This document shows, piece after piece, positions 16,703 through 25,490 of a stretch of 64,000 nt of DNA. Below the pieces are notes generated by a model that had not been told where the DNA came from, searched no databases, and saw only the letters and a list, made by a program, of their open reading frames with translations. Source of the stretch: Streptomyces liliifuscus (lineage in GTDB: Bacteria > Actinomycetota > Actinomycetes > Streptomycetales > Streptomycetaceae); NCBI RefSeq assembly GCF_016598615.1, contig NZ_CP066831.1, positions 2,108,001 to 2,172,000 of the forward strand, in the 5' to 3' direction. The translations under genes and the position numbers were made by a program. Position 1 is the stretch's first letter; the number at the start of each line of letters is the position of its first letter.

Positions 16703-17326
16703 TCAGGTGGTGTCGGACAGCCCCAGGGCCGGCAGCAGGGCCACCTCCACATAGCGCAGGAGGTAGTCCGCGTCCGCGGGGCGCCCCTCAAGGAGTGGGC
16801 GGACGCGGAGCACGCCGAGCAGCTGCGCCGGCACGAACTCCAGGACCGGATGGTCGGCCGCGATCTCTCCGCGGTCGACCGCGCGCCGGACCATTCCCCG
16901 GAGCGCCTCCAGTTCGGGCTCCACCAGCGCGTCGCGCAGCGCCCGCTGCAGTTCGTCGTCCTGCATGAGGGACTGCCCGAGCGCCTGGAGCAGCCTGGTG
17001 TCCTCGTCCGACCGCTCGCCCGCCGTGCGGGCGACCGCACGCAGGTCACCGGCGAGCGAGCCGGTGTCGATACCGATGAACTTGGGACAGTGGTTGGCGC
17101 GCAGCGCGGCCGCCACGAACTGCGGCTTCGTCTTCCACTGCCGGTAGAGCGTGGACTTGCTGCACCGGGTGCTGGAGGCGACGCCCTCCATGGTCAGCGC
17201 GTCGTAGCCGCACTCGCGGATCTGGTCGAGCACGGCGTCGAAGAACTCCTGCTCACGCTCGCGCGTGATCTTGGAGCGGCGCGAGGCGACGACCGTCTCC
17301 GGTCCGTCCGCTGCCTGCGACGTCAT
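16703..17326 (-). CDS. TetR-family transcriptional regulator
   Basis: A 207-residue TetR-type repressor. The N-terminal helix-turn-helix is at about residues 27-70 (FFDAVLDQIRECGYDALTMEGVAS, then CSKSTLYRQW), and the remainder is a helical ligand domain of TetR_C type. The ATG at 17326 has GAGGAGAAG as ribosome binding site eight bases upstream in the mRNA sense. It diverges from the PAP2/DMT gene pair across a perfect 20-bp inverted repeat, its presumed operator. The inducer cannot be predicted; a membrane-active or lipid-like compound would suit the neighbours. Confidence 0.88.
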   Translation of the reverse strand: MTSQAADGPETVVASRRSKITREREQEFFDAVLDQIRECGYDALTMEGVASSTRCSKSTLYRQWKTKPQFVAAALRANHCPKFIGIDTGSLAGDLRAVARTAGERSDEDTRLLQALGQSLMQDDELQRALRDALVEPELEALRGMVRRAVDRGEIAADHPVLEFVPAQLLGVLRVRPLLEGRPADADYLLRYVEVALLPALGLSDTT

Positions 17327-17426
17327 GGCTCTTCTCCTCGCTGGTCTCCGCGGCCCCGTGCGGGCCCGCTTCCCGTGTGCTCTCCAGTGTGGCCCTCGAC
17401 CCGGCCCCAAGTGTGGCGTAAGTCCT

Positions 17427-17480
17427 ATCGATACGCCAGTGTACCGGAACGCGATCGTATCGGTACACTGGCGTATCGAT
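17427..17480. promoter_or_regulatory. Perfect 20-bp inverted repeat, presumed TetR operator
   Basis: Arms ATCGATACGCCAGTGTACCG (17427-17446) and its exact reverse complement (17461-17480) are 14 bases apart. Each arm alone is a quasi-palindrome of the form CG-N-TAC-N6-GTA-N-CG, the usual look of one TetR dimer site, so the element may bind two dimers. It sits 101 bases before tetR and 95 before the PAP2 gene, in the middle of the divergent gap. Confidence 0.8.
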
Positions 17481-17575
17481 GAGCCTTGGACAGGACCCAC
17501 CCCTGTGTCGAGTGGATCCCCTCCTGGGCTCACCACGCACCAGCACCACCAGAACGTCAGCAAAGGGGCCGGGGG

Positions 17576-18451
17576 ATGGAAAGCGGAACCGAGCCTGCAA
17601 GAGAAGGGGAAGCCGCGATACGGCGGCCGCCCCTCGTCCGTGAGCTCCTGCTCGTCGCGGGGCTCTTCCTCGTCTACAAGCTCGGCCGGCAGCTGGCCAC
17701 GGGCCACACCGCCGAGGCCTTCGACAACGCGCACCGGGTCTGGGACCTCGAACGGTTCCTGCGTCTGCCCGGCGAGGGCGATGTGCAGTCGGCGCTGCTG
17801 CACGGCGACACCCTCGTGCACATCGTCAACACCTACTACGCGACCGTCCACTTCCCCGCCACCGCGGCCTTCCTGGTCTGGCTGTACCTGCGGCGGCCCG
17901 GGCACTACGTGTGGGCCCGCCGGGTGCTTGCCGCGGTCACCGCCGCCGCCCTGGTGGTGCACCTCACGTTCCCGCTCGCCCCGCCACGCATGCTCGCCGC
18001 GACGGGCCTCGTGGACACCGGCCAGGTGTACGGGCCCACGGTGTACGGCGCCTCGCCCGCGACCGACTCGCTGTCGAACCAGTTCGCGGCGATGCCGTCC
18101 CTGCACTTCGGCTGGGCCCTGATGGTCGCCATCGGCCTGATCGCCGCGACCCGGTCCCGGTGGCGCTGGCTGTGGCTGCTGCATCCGCTGGTCACGCTGC
18201 TGGTCGTCGTCGGCACGGCGAACCACTACTGGCTCGACGCGATCGTGGCGGCCGCGCTCCTCGGCATCGCCCTCGCCGTGATCCGCGTACCGCGCCGGAC
18301 GGCGACACCGACGGCGCCCACCCCGGAGCGCGTGGGCGCCGGCAGCTCCGTACCGGAAGGACCGGGAGGATCGGACGGGCCCAACGGGCCGAACGGGCCG
18401 GGGACACCCGGCGCGCAGGACGCTCCGGAGCTCGTGGGAGCCGGACGATGA
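17576..18451 (+). CDS. PAP2-superfamily membrane phosphatase
   Basis: A 291-residue integral membrane protein of the PAP2/inositolphosphotransferase type. Conserved motifs are AAMPSLHFGWAL (PSLH, motif 2) and GTANHYWLDAI (motif 3, H-x3-D). Five or six membrane helices run from about residue 20 to 235, and the last 50 residues are a Gly/Pro/Asn-rich tail. It probably dephosphorylates a lipid or isoprenoid phosphate, or transfers a phospho-headgroup. The ATG at 17576 follows GGCCGGGGG. The stop overlaps the ATG of the DMT gene (ATGA). Confidence 0.82.
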   Translation: MESGTEPAREGEAAIRRPPLVRELLLVAGLFLVYKLGRQLATGHTAEAFDNAHRVWDLERFLRLPGEGDVQSALLHGDTLVHIVNTYYATVHFPATAAFLVWLYLRRPGHYVWARRVLAAVTAAALVVHLTFPLAPPRMLAATGLVDTGQVYGPTVYGASPATDSLSNQFAAMPSLHFGWALMVAIGLIAATRSRWRWLWLLHPLVTLLVVVGTANHYWLDAIVAAALLGIALAVIRVPRRTATPTAPTPERVGAGSSVPEGPGGSDGPNGPNGPGTPGAQDAPELVGAGR

Positions 18452-19398
18452 GCGCCACGCTCGTCGCCGTCGTCCTGTCGCTGTTCTCGGCCGTCGCGTA
18501 CGCCGCCGCGGCGGTGGCCCAGCAGCGGCTGGCCGCACGGACCCCCGACTCCGGGGTGCTCCGGCTGCTCGGCAGCGGTGCCTGGTGGTGGTCCGTGGGC
18601 CTCAACGCGTCGGCGGCTCTGCTGCACGTGGCCGCCCTCAAGTACGGGCCCCTCACCCTGGTCCAGCCGCTCGGCGCGCTCACGCTCGTCGCCGCGGTGC
18701 CGCTGGGCGCACGGATGGCGGGGCGGCGCGTCACGTTCGTCGAGTGGCGCGGTACGGCGCTGACGCTGGCCGGGCTCGCGGCCCTGCTGGTCACGGCGTC
18801 CGGGCCCGCGCCCGACGATCTGCTGAGCCTCCCGCAGGCGCTGGCCGTGGCGGGCACGACCGCGGTCCTCATCGGCGTACTGGCCGGGCGGGGCACCCGC
18901 CCCGGGCTGCGGCACGCGAGCGCGTCCGGCTTCGCCTCGGGTGTCGCCTCGGCGCTCACGCAGACCGTCACGGTCGCCGCGACGGACCGTTCGGAATCCC
19001 TGCTCAGCGGGCAGGTGATCGTGGTCGCGCTGCTGGTCGCCGCGTTCGCGGCGGGCGGCCTGCTGCTGTCTCAGACCGCCTACAAGGGCGGGCTCGGCGC
19101 TCCCCTCGCGGTGGTGACGCTGGCCAACCCGATCGCCGCCGCGGTGATCGGCCTCTCGCTGCTCGGCGAGCGGCTGCAGGGCGGCGCGGCGGGACTGCTG
19201 CTCGCGCTGGCCGGGGCGGCGGTCGCGGCCTGGGGTGTGGTGACGCTGTCGCGCGCCACGCCGGTGCCTTCGACGGAACCTTCGACGGACGAGGAGCACC
19301 CGGTGGCGGCGGTTCTCGCCCTGGAGCCCGGATCGGCCCTGAACGAGCCGTCGCTGCTGCCGCGGCAGCCGAAGCGCGGGCGTCTCACCCGGCTGTAG
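18448..19398 (+). CDS. DMT-superfamily (EamA-like) transporter
   Basis: A 316-residue protein with about nine or ten membrane helices in two EamA-like halves (ALKYGPLTLVQPLGALTLV and GAPLAVVTLANPIAAAVIGLSLLGERL are the conserved loops preceding the last helices of each half). A 50-residue polar tail follows. It is translationally coupled to the PAP2 gene and so presumably serves the same TetR-controlled function. No substrate can be named. Confidence 0.8.
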   Translation: MSATLVAVVLSLFSAVAYAAAAVAQQRLAARTPDSGVLRLLGSGAWWWSVGLNASAALLHVAALKYGPLTLVQPLGALTLVAAVPLGARMAGRRVTFVEWRGTALTLAGLAALLVTASGPAPDDLLSLPQALAVAGTTAVLIGVLAGRGTRPGLRHASASGFASGVASALTQTVTVAATDRSESLLSGQVIVVALLVAAFAAGGLLLSQTAYKGGLGAPLAVVTLANPIAAAVIGLSLLGERLQGGAAGLLLALAGAAVAAWGVVTLSRATPVPSTEPSTDEEHPVAAVLALEPGSALNEPSLLPRQPKRGRLTRL

Positions 19399-19410
19399 GC
19401 CACGACGGAA

Positions 19411-19452
19411 TGAGGGAGGGCGGCCGCGGATGCCCGCGACCGCCCTCCCTCA
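19411..19452. terminator. Strong bidirectional hairpin
   Basis: TGAGGGAGGGCGG and CCGCCCTCCCTCA make a perfect 13-bp stem around a 16-base loop, between the DMT gene and the convergent scramblase-like gene. Confidence 0.8.
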
Positions 19453-19483
19453 TGACGACCAGCCGAACCGACGAACCGACGCG

Positions 19484-20398
19484 TCAGCCAAGCCCTCGGT
19501 TGTCCTGCTTGAGCGCCGTGTCGACGGTCAGCGCCGTCGCTATCACGAGGCTCAACATGGGCTCGGGAAGCCGGTAGTGCAGCTGCAGGACGTAGTTGTC
19601 CGCGGTCGTGAACATCGTCTTGGCGAGGCCTTCCCAGGTCTTGGTGATCCGGGCGACCTCGTTGTCGGCGTGGTCGACGATCGAGAAGTTCCAGGCGCGC
19701 CAGTTCTCCGCCTTGATCGCGCCGACCTGCTTGCCGTCGGCCTTGATCGCGAAGTTGATCTTCCCGATCATGTTCTGCTGGGCGATCTCACCGACCGGCG
19801 AACCGTCCGGACGCGCCACGAGCACCCGCGATTTCATGAACTTCCGCGGCCGGGTCAGCAGCAGCTGCGGCTGACCGTACGCGTCACGGATCTCCAGCTT
19901 GTGCGTCATGAACTGGTCGAGGCTCGCGAAGAAGCGCAGCACCTTCTTCAGCGCGCCCTGTCCGACCTGCACCACCGAGCCGAGCTGGTTGCCCTGCTGG
20001 TCCATGACCTTGTACTCGTTGGTCAGCTCGATCAGCTTGGCCTTCTGGTTCACCACCAGGACCGGCTCGGTGAACAGCGTGCCCCCGCCGGCGGCGTTCG
20101 GTGCGACACCGGCCTGCTGATGCACCTGCTGCTGCACACGCGGGTCGAACCCTCCCGCCTGCTGCGGAACCTGCTGCACCGGCTGCTGATGCGCCGGCTG
20201 CTGATGCACGGGCTGCGGCTGCTGCACAGGGTGCTGCGGTTGCTGCTGCACGTGCTGGACCGGCTGGGCGGCCTGAGCCTGCTGCTGGTCCTGGTTGGTG
20301 TGCTGGGTCCACTGAACGCCGTCCCAGTAACGCAGCGTCTGGGGCAGACCCTGAGGATCCGGGTACCAACCTGCAGGAGTGTTCGAATGCGTGGTCAC
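19484..20398 (-). CDS. DUF2510 protein with scramblase/LURP-one-like domain
   Basis: A 304-residue protein in three parts. Residues 9-33 are a DUF2510 module (GWYPDP ... RYWDGVQWTQH). Residues 37-100 are a Gln/Pro/Val/His-rich low-complexity linker. Residues 105-300 look like the tubby-like beta-barrel of phospholipid scramblase/LURP-one proteins: FTEPVLVVNQKAKLIELTNEYKVMD, FMTHKLEIRDAYG, KSRVLVARPDGSPVGEI and NMIGKINFAIKADGK. Membrane or lipid binding is inferred from the fold only. It is a single-gene unit between two terminator-like regions. It is the second DUF2510 protein in this window. Confidence 0.8.
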   Translation of the reverse strand: MTTHSNTPAGWYPDPQGLPQTLRYWDGVQWTQHTNQDQQQAQAAQPVQHVQQQPQHPVQQPQPVHQQPAHQQPVQQVPQQAGGFDPRVQQQVHQQAGVAPNAAGGGTLFTEPVLVVNQKAKLIELTNEYKVMDQQGNQLGSVVQVGQGALKKVLRFFASLDQFMTHKLEIRDAYGQPQLLLTRPRKFMKSRVLVARPDGSPVGEIAQQNMIGKINFAIKADGKQVGAIKAENWRAWNFSIVDHADNEVARITKTWEGLAKTMFTTADNYVLQLHYRLPEPMLSLVIATALTVDTALKQDNRGLG

Positions 20399-20484
20399 CG
20401 GGGCACACTACCCCGGGCCCACCAGTACCTGACCAGTCCGTGCGATGTGGGACTCATCGCATCTCCGGTGGCGAATCGCACCCT

Positions 20485-22533
20485 CTAGGCCCTGGCGATC
20501 GCCGGGTCGCTGACGCCCACCCGGCCGTTCTCGACGTGCCCGGCGAACCGGCGCAGGAACGAACCGCCCGCGTCGGACACCGTGAGGTCGTACCAGCGCT
20601 TGCTCGCTCCCAGGTCCACGGTGTGCCTGACGGTCGCGCCAGGCCGTACCCGGATCGACTTGGGCCTGCCGCCGTAGCCGTTGGTGAGCTTGAGCTCGGC
20701 CGTGCGGGATCCCTTGTTGGTGAAGGTCAGCTCGATGTCGTCGCCGTCGTGCCGTGCGGTGACCTCGGGTCCGGCGGTCTTGCCGGGGCCCTTGAAGACA
20801 CGTACGAAGCCGTTGGGCCCGTGCACGGTCAGGTCGTACGAGCCGTTCGAGTAGGCGGAGTTCCAGGTGTCCGAGACGCTCTTGCCGGCCTCGGTGGTGT
20901 AGGTCCAGGGTCCGTCGGTGCGGCTCCCGGAGGTCACGTGGAAGGAGGCGCCGGCCTTCTTGCCCGAGGCGAAGGTCAGCATGAACTTCCCGGCCTTCGG
21001 GTCGGCCGAGCCGTCGATCCAGGGCGCGTACCGGAGCGGGCGGGCGAGCCGCATACCGCGCTCCTGCTTGGGCAGCTCGGGGTCCGCGGGCGGGGTCGGC
21101 TTGTAGTCCGGGTGCCGGTCCTTGTCCGGCGGCTCGTACGCGTCGGTGTCCGGGAGATCGGCCGGCTTGCTGTCCTTGCGGGAGAAGTCGAAGGCCGCGG
21201 TCAGGTCGCCGCAGATGGCCCGCCGCCAGGGCGAGATGTTCGGCTCCTCGACGCCGAAGCGGCGCTCCATGAACCGGACGATCGAGGTGTGGTCGAGGGT
21301 CTCGGAGCAGACGTAACCGCCCTTGCTCCAGGGCGAGACGACGATCATCGGCACACGCGGGCCGAGCCCGTAGGGGCCCGCGACATGCGTCGAGCTGCCC
21401 GCGAAGAGGTCCGGGCCGACGTCGACGGTGGACTTGCCGCGGTCGGCGTCGCGCGGCGGCAGCGGCGGGACGAGGTGGTCGAAGAAGCCGTCGTTCTCGT
21501 CGTACGTGATGAACAGGGCCGTCTTCGCCCACACCTTGGGGTCGGAGGTGAGCGCGTCCAGGACCTGGGAGATGTACCAGGCGCCGTAGTTCGAGGGCCA
21601 GTTGGAGTGCTCGGAGAAGGCCTCGGGGGCGGCGATGTACGAGACCTGCGGCAGCTTGCCGCCCTTGACGTCGGCCCTCAACTGGTCGAAGAAACCCTCG
21701 CCCTTGCGGGCGTCGGTGCCGGTGCGGGCCTTGTCGTACAGCGGGTCGCCGGCCTTGGCGTTGCGGTATTTGTTGAAGTAGAGCAGCGAGTTGTCGCCGT
21801 AGTTTCCGCGGTACGGGTCCGAGATCCAGCCCCAGGAGCCGGCCGCGTCCAGGCCGTTGCCGATGTCCTGGTAGACCTTCCAGGAGATCCCGGCCTTCTC
21901 CAGGCGTTCCGGGTACGTCGTCCAGTCGTAGCCGACCTCGTCGTTGCCGAGGACCGGCCCGCCGCCCTTGCCGTCGTTCCCCGTGAAGCCCGTCCACATG
22001 TAGTAGCGGTTCGGGTCGGTGGAGCCGATGAACGAGCAGTGGTACGCGTCGCAGACGGTGAAGGTGTCGGCGAGCGCGTAGTGGAACGGGATGTCCTCGC
22101 GGGTCAGGTACGCCATGGTCGTGGCGCCCTTCGCGGGGACCCACTTGTCGTACTTGCCGCCGTTGTAGGCGGCGTGCCCGTCGGGCCAGCTGTGCGGCAG
22201 GCCCTCCAGGAACTGCATGCCGAGATCGTCGGCCTCCGGGTGGAAGGGCAGCAGGTCCTTGGTGCCGTCCGACTGGTGCCACACGGACTTGCCGTTGTCG
22301 AGCGTGACCGGGTGCGGGTCGCCGAAGCCGCGGACGCCTCTGAGCGCACCGAAGTAGTGATCGAAGGAACGGTTCTCCTGCATAAGGACGACGATGTGCT
22401 CGACGTCCTCGATGGTGCCGCGGTGGTACCCCGCGGGAATGGCCGCGGCCTTGGCGATGCTCTCCGACAGCGCGGTGAACGCCGCGGTGCCGCCTGCGAG
22501 TTGGAGGAAACGGCGCCGATTCACTTCGGGCAT
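20485..22533 (-). CDS. Tat-exported phosphocholine-specific phospholipase C
   Basis: A 682-residue secreted phosphoesterase. The twin-arginine signal is RRRFLQLAGGTAAFTAL at residues 6-22. The phosphoesterase core has VVLMQENRSFDHYFG near residue 50, GNDEVGYDWTTYPE, FITYDENDGFFDH and VPMIVVSPWSKGG, as in Pseudomonas PlcH/PlcN-type enzymes. The C-terminal 200 residues hold two DUF756 modules (FMLTFASGKKAGASFHV and IELTFTNKGSRTAELKL). It would hydrolyse phosphatidylcholine or sphingomyelin outside the cell, releasing phosphocholine. The ATG at 22533 starts immediately before the Tat signal. A PHO box was looked for upstream and not found. Confidence 0.9.
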   Translation of the reverse strand: MPEVNRRRFLQLAGGTAAFTALSESIAKAAAIPAGYHRGTIEDVEHIVVLMQENRSFDHYFGALRGVRGFGDPHPVTLDNGKSVWHQSDGTKDLLPFHPEADDLGMQFLEGLPHSWPDGHAAYNGGKYDKWVPAKGATTMAYLTREDIPFHYALADTFTVCDAYHCSFIGSTDPNRYYMWTGFTGNDGKGGGPVLGNDEVGYDWTTYPERLEKAGISWKVYQDIGNGLDAAGSWGWISDPYRGNYGDNSLLYFNKYRNAKAGDPLYDKARTGTDARKGEGFFDQLRADVKGGKLPQVSYIAAPEAFSEHSNWPSNYGAWYISQVLDALTSDPKVWAKTALFITYDENDGFFDHLVPPLPPRDADRGKSTVDVGPDLFAGSSTHVAGPYGLGPRVPMIVVSPWSKGGYVCSETLDHTSIVRFMERRFGVEEPNISPWRRAICGDLTAAFDFSRKDSKPADLPDTDAYEPPDKDRHPDYKPTPPADPELPKQERGMRLARPLRYAPWIDGSADPKAGKFMLTFASGKKAGASFHVTSGSRTDGPWTYTTEAGKSVSDTWNSAYSNGSYDLTVHGPNGFVRVFKGPGKTAGPEVTARHDGDDIELTFTNKGSRTAELKLTNGYGGRPKSIRVRPGATVRHTVDLGASKRWYDLTVSDAGGSFLRRFAGHVENGRVGVSDPAIARA

Positions 22534-22712
22534 GGCAGGTGACCTCTTGTCCTGAAGGGGTACTGCGGGCAAGTACGTGATGGAACGTGCGCGAATGGAG
22601 TGTTCCAAGAGCAACAAACGACAGGGAAGGGTCGCGTGGCATCTGTGTGAAACACGGCGGTACGTGAGGTGTGTGTCCGGAACACGGTGCTGCGGTCCGC
22701 CTCGGGGAACGA

Positions 22713-23765
22713 TCAGCTTCCGGTCGCTTCCTTCCATTCGTCGACGTACGACGTGAGGTTCTTGTCGATGTCGGCCCAGTCGGGCTGGAAGACCTCCACG
22801 CCGTCCATGAGCTTGGTGAGCGCGATCGCGTTGGCGTCGGTGGCCTTGGTGTCCTGGCGGGCGCTGAAGCCGCCGCCGATCTCGCTGACCTGCTGCTGGG
22901 CCTTCCGGCTCAGCATGAAGTCGAGGAGCTTCTTGGCGTTCTCGCTGTGCGGGGCGTCGGTGACCAGCCCGGCCGCGTAGGGCAGGGCGAAGGTGGTGGG
23001 CCTGCCCGTGCCGGTCGCCGGGAACCAGATGGCAAGGTTCGGCATGGACTTGGCCTGGGCGAAGTTCATCTGGACGTCGCCGTTCGCCACGAGCAGTTCA
23101 CCCTTGTCGACCTTGGGCGCGAGCTTGCCGGTGGAGGCGGACGGGCCGACGTTGTTGGACTGGAGCCTGCGGAGGTAGTCCATCGCGGGCTTCTCGCCGC
23201 CGAAGTCGTGCATCGCCTTGATCAGTACGGCGGTTCCGTCACCTGCGACACCGGGCGTGGAGTACTGGATCTTGTTCTTGTACTCGGCGTCGAGGAGCTC
23301 CTCCCATGTGGTGGGGGCCTGCTTGAGCTCCTTCTTGTTGTAGACGAACCCGAAGTAGTTGTTGACGACGGAGGTCCAGGTGCCGTCGGCCGCCTTGTCG
23401 GCGCCGTCGACCTGGTCGGATCCGGCCGGGGTGTACTTCTGGAGCAGACCCTTGCCGTCGGCCTGCTGGATGAACGGCGGGAGCGTGACGAGCACGTCGG
23501 CCTGTGTGTTGCTCTTCTCGCGGACCGTGCGCTGCACCACCTCACCGGAGCCGCCCTCGACGTACTCGACCTTGATCCCCGTCTCCTTCTCGAAGTCCTT
23601 GAAGATCCGGTCGTACCAGCCGTCGCCGTTCTCGCCCTTGAGGCCGTCGGCGCTGTAGACGGTGACGACCTTCTCGTCGGAGGCGGCGGAGGTGCCCCCG
23701 CAGGCGGTGAGCGGGGCGGCGAGGAGACAGAGGGCGGCGATCGGGACGATCCTGTTTCGAGGCAT
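22713..23765 (-). CDS. 2-aminoethylphosphonate-type ABC importer, binding lipoprotein
   Basis: A 350-residue extracellular solute-binding lipoprotein, last gene of the phosphonate operon. The signal peptide ends at the lipobox LTAC (Cys22). The body begins VVTVYSADGLKGENGDGWYDRIFKDFEKETGIKV, as in the thiamine/iron/2-aminoethylphosphonate binding-protein group, and FMLSRKAQQQVSEIGGG near the end is typical of the aminoethylphosphonate branch. It lies 44 bases after the permease gene. The substrate is inferred from the PhnX-like and FAD genes in the same operon. Confidence 0.82.
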   Translation of the reverse strand: MPRNRIVPIAALCLLAAPLTACGGTSAASDEKVVTVYSADGLKGENGDGWYDRIFKDFEKETGIKVEYVEGGSGEVVQRTVREKSNTQADVLVTLPPFIQQADGKGLLQKYTPAGSDQVDGADKAADGTWTSVVNNYFGFVYNKKELKQAPTTWEELLDAEYKNKIQYSTPGVAGDGTAVLIKAMHDFGGEKPAMDYLRRLQSNNVGPSASTGKLAPKVDKGELLVANGDVQMNFAQAKSMPNLAIWFPATGTGRPTTFALPYAAGLVTDAPHSENAKKLLDFMLSRKAQQQVSEIGGGFSARQDTKATDANAIALTKLMDGVEVFQPDWADIDKNLTSYVDEWKEATGS

Positions 23766-23809
23766 GGCGAGGTGAACTCCTTGCACTGAGAGGGCTGTTC
23801 GGGGACGGG

Positions 23810-24607
23810 TCAGCGATACGAGGCTTTGGTGCGTACGCGGGAGACGGCGAGCAGGGCGAGCAGCGTCGCCGTCATCAGGACCACTGCGAGCGCGGAGCCG
23901 GCGAACAGGGCGCCGCGATCGGTGGCCGCGTAGATCAGGACCGGAAGCGGGGTCCAGCCGGGCGGGTAGAGCATCATCGTGGCGCTCAACTCGCCCATGG
24001 AGAGGGCGAAGCAGAGGCCGGCGGCGGCGGTGAGCGAGGGCAGCAGCAGGGGCAGCTTCACTCGCCACAGGACGTAGGAGGGGCGGGCGCCGAGCGAGGC
24101 CGCGGCCTGCTCGTACGCCGGGTCGAGCCGGGCGATCGCGGCCGACACGGACTGGTATGCGAACGCGGTGACGAGGACGGCGTGCGCGAGGATCACGATC
24201 GACCGGGTGCCGTTGAGCAGCAGCGGCGGCTTGGAGAAGGCGACGAGGACGGCGAGCCCGACGACCACGGAGGGCACGGCGACGGGCAGCACGAACAGGG
24301 CGTCCAGGAACCGTCGTTGGCGTCGCTTCAGCCCGGACGCCGCGAGGGCGGCCCAGGTCCCCACGGCAAGCGCGAGCAGGCTGGCGGTGAGCGCGGTGAC
24401 CAGGCTGGTGGTCAGCGCCTGGAGGGCCTCGCCGCGGGTGGCGGCGTCGTAGTGCCCGGTGGTGAAGCCGGACGGCAGGACGCTGGACCAGTTGGTGGCG
24501 AACGACGCGGCCAGGATCACCAGCAGGGGCAGGGCGAACAGCGGGAGGAAGAGCACGAGGAACAGGACCCAGGCGGCCCACTTCCCTTTCCGGCTATGCA
24601 CCAGCAC
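23810..24607 (-). CDS. 2-aminoethylphosphonate-type ABC importer, permease 2
   Basis: A 265-residue inner-membrane permease with about six helices. The cytoplasmic coupling loop reads YEQAAASLGARPSYVLWRVKLPLLLPSL (EAA motif). Its start overlaps the end of the other permease gene by 14 bases. It pairs with the 24594-25490 product to form the channel. Confidence 0.83.
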   Translation of the reverse strand: MLVHSRKGKWAAWVLFLVLFLPLFALPLLVILAASFATNWSSVLPSGFTTGHYDAATRGEALQALTTSLVTALTASLLALAVGTWAALAASGLKRRQRRFLDALFVLPVAVPSVVVGLAVLVAFSKPPLLLNGTRSIVILAHAVLVTAFAYQSVSAAIARLDPAYEQAAASLGARPSYVLWRVKLPLLLPSLTAAAGLCFALSMGELSATMMLYPPGWTPLPVLIYAATDRGALFAGSALAVVLMTATLLALLAVSRVRTKASYR

Positions 24608-25490
24608 GACGGCTCACCACCCGGTAGAGGCCGTAGAGCCCCACGGAGATCAGGACGTTGACGACGGCGACCACGCACGCGCCCGGATAGTCGGATTCGA
24701 GGATCGCCTTGCTGTAGACGAGCATCGGTAGGGTCGTCACCCCCTTCGCTCCGGTGAAGAGGACGATCCCGAACTCGTTGAGGCACAGGACGAGTACGAG
24801 GCTTCCGCCGGCCGCGAGTGCGGGCAGCGCTTCCGGCAGGATCACCGTCCGGATGATCCGCGCGGGCCGCGCTCCGAGGCCGGCCGCCACTTCCAGCTGC
24901 GCGGTGTCGAGCTGCGAGAAGGCGGCGAGGAGCGGCCGGACGACGAAGGGCGTGAAGTACGTGACCTCGGCGAGGAGTACTCCCCACGGCGTGGTCAGGA
25001 ACTGGAACGGCCCGTCCGCCGTACCCGTGACGTCGGTCCAGAGGCCGTTGGCCATGCCGACGGTGCCGTAGACGAAGAGCAGGGCGAGCGTGATCAGGAA
25101 GGACGGGAAGGAGAGGAAGACGTCGATGAACCTGGCGATGCTCCGCGCCCCGGGGAACGGCACGAACGCGATGATCAGCGCCAGCACGAACCCGAGCACC
25201 AGACACCCGACCGTCGATCCGACCGCCAGCCACACGGTGGTCCACAGCGCCTCGCGGAAGGCCTCCGAGCCGAGGACGTCGGCGTACGGCTGCAGTGAGG
25301 TCCCGCCGGTGTCGGGCTGGAAGGACTGCTGGACGACCAGGGCGAGGGGGTAGAGGAAGACGAGGGCGAGCAGGACGACGGGCGGCAGGGCAGCCAACCA
25401 GGGGCGCTGCGCTGTGTTCGATTTGCCGCCACCGCCGCGGGGGCGCGACCGGCCACGACTCACCCGCGGCCGGCGAACAACCTCAGTCAT
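24594..25490 (-). CDS. 2-aminoethylphosphonate-type ABC importer, permease 1
   Basis: A 298-residue permease with an Arg/Gly-rich cytoplasmic N terminus (residues 1-28) and about six membrane helices; the EAA loop is LEVAAGLGARPARIIRTVILPEALPAL. It overlaps the ATPase gene by eight bases upstream and the second permease gene by 14 downstream, so the transporter is one translationally coupled block. Confidence 0.83.
   Translation of the reverse strand: MTEVVRRPRVSRGRSRPRGGGGKSNTAQRPWLAALPPVVLLALVFLYPLALVVQQSFQPDTGGTSLQPYADVLGSEAFREALWTTVWLAVGSTVGCLVLGFVLALIIAFVPFPGARSIARFIDVFLSFPSFLITLALLFVYGTVGMANGLWTDVTGTADGPFQFLTTPWGVLLAEVTYFTPFVVRPLLAAFSQLDTAQLEVAAGLGARPARIIRTVILPEALPALAAGGSLVLVLCLNEFGIVLFTGAKGVTTLPMLVYSKAILESDYPGACVVAVVNVLISVGLYGLYRVVSRRAGA

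Noticed and set aside
20101..22542. An 813-codon open frame opposite the phospholipase C gene
   Set aside because: The minus strand carries a Tat signal and a full phosphoesterase; the plus frame is Val/Gly/Arg-rich without motifs.
22534..22712. A PHO box controlling the phospholipase C gene
   Set aside because: Tandem GTTCACC-like repeats were looked for on both strands and none were convincing.
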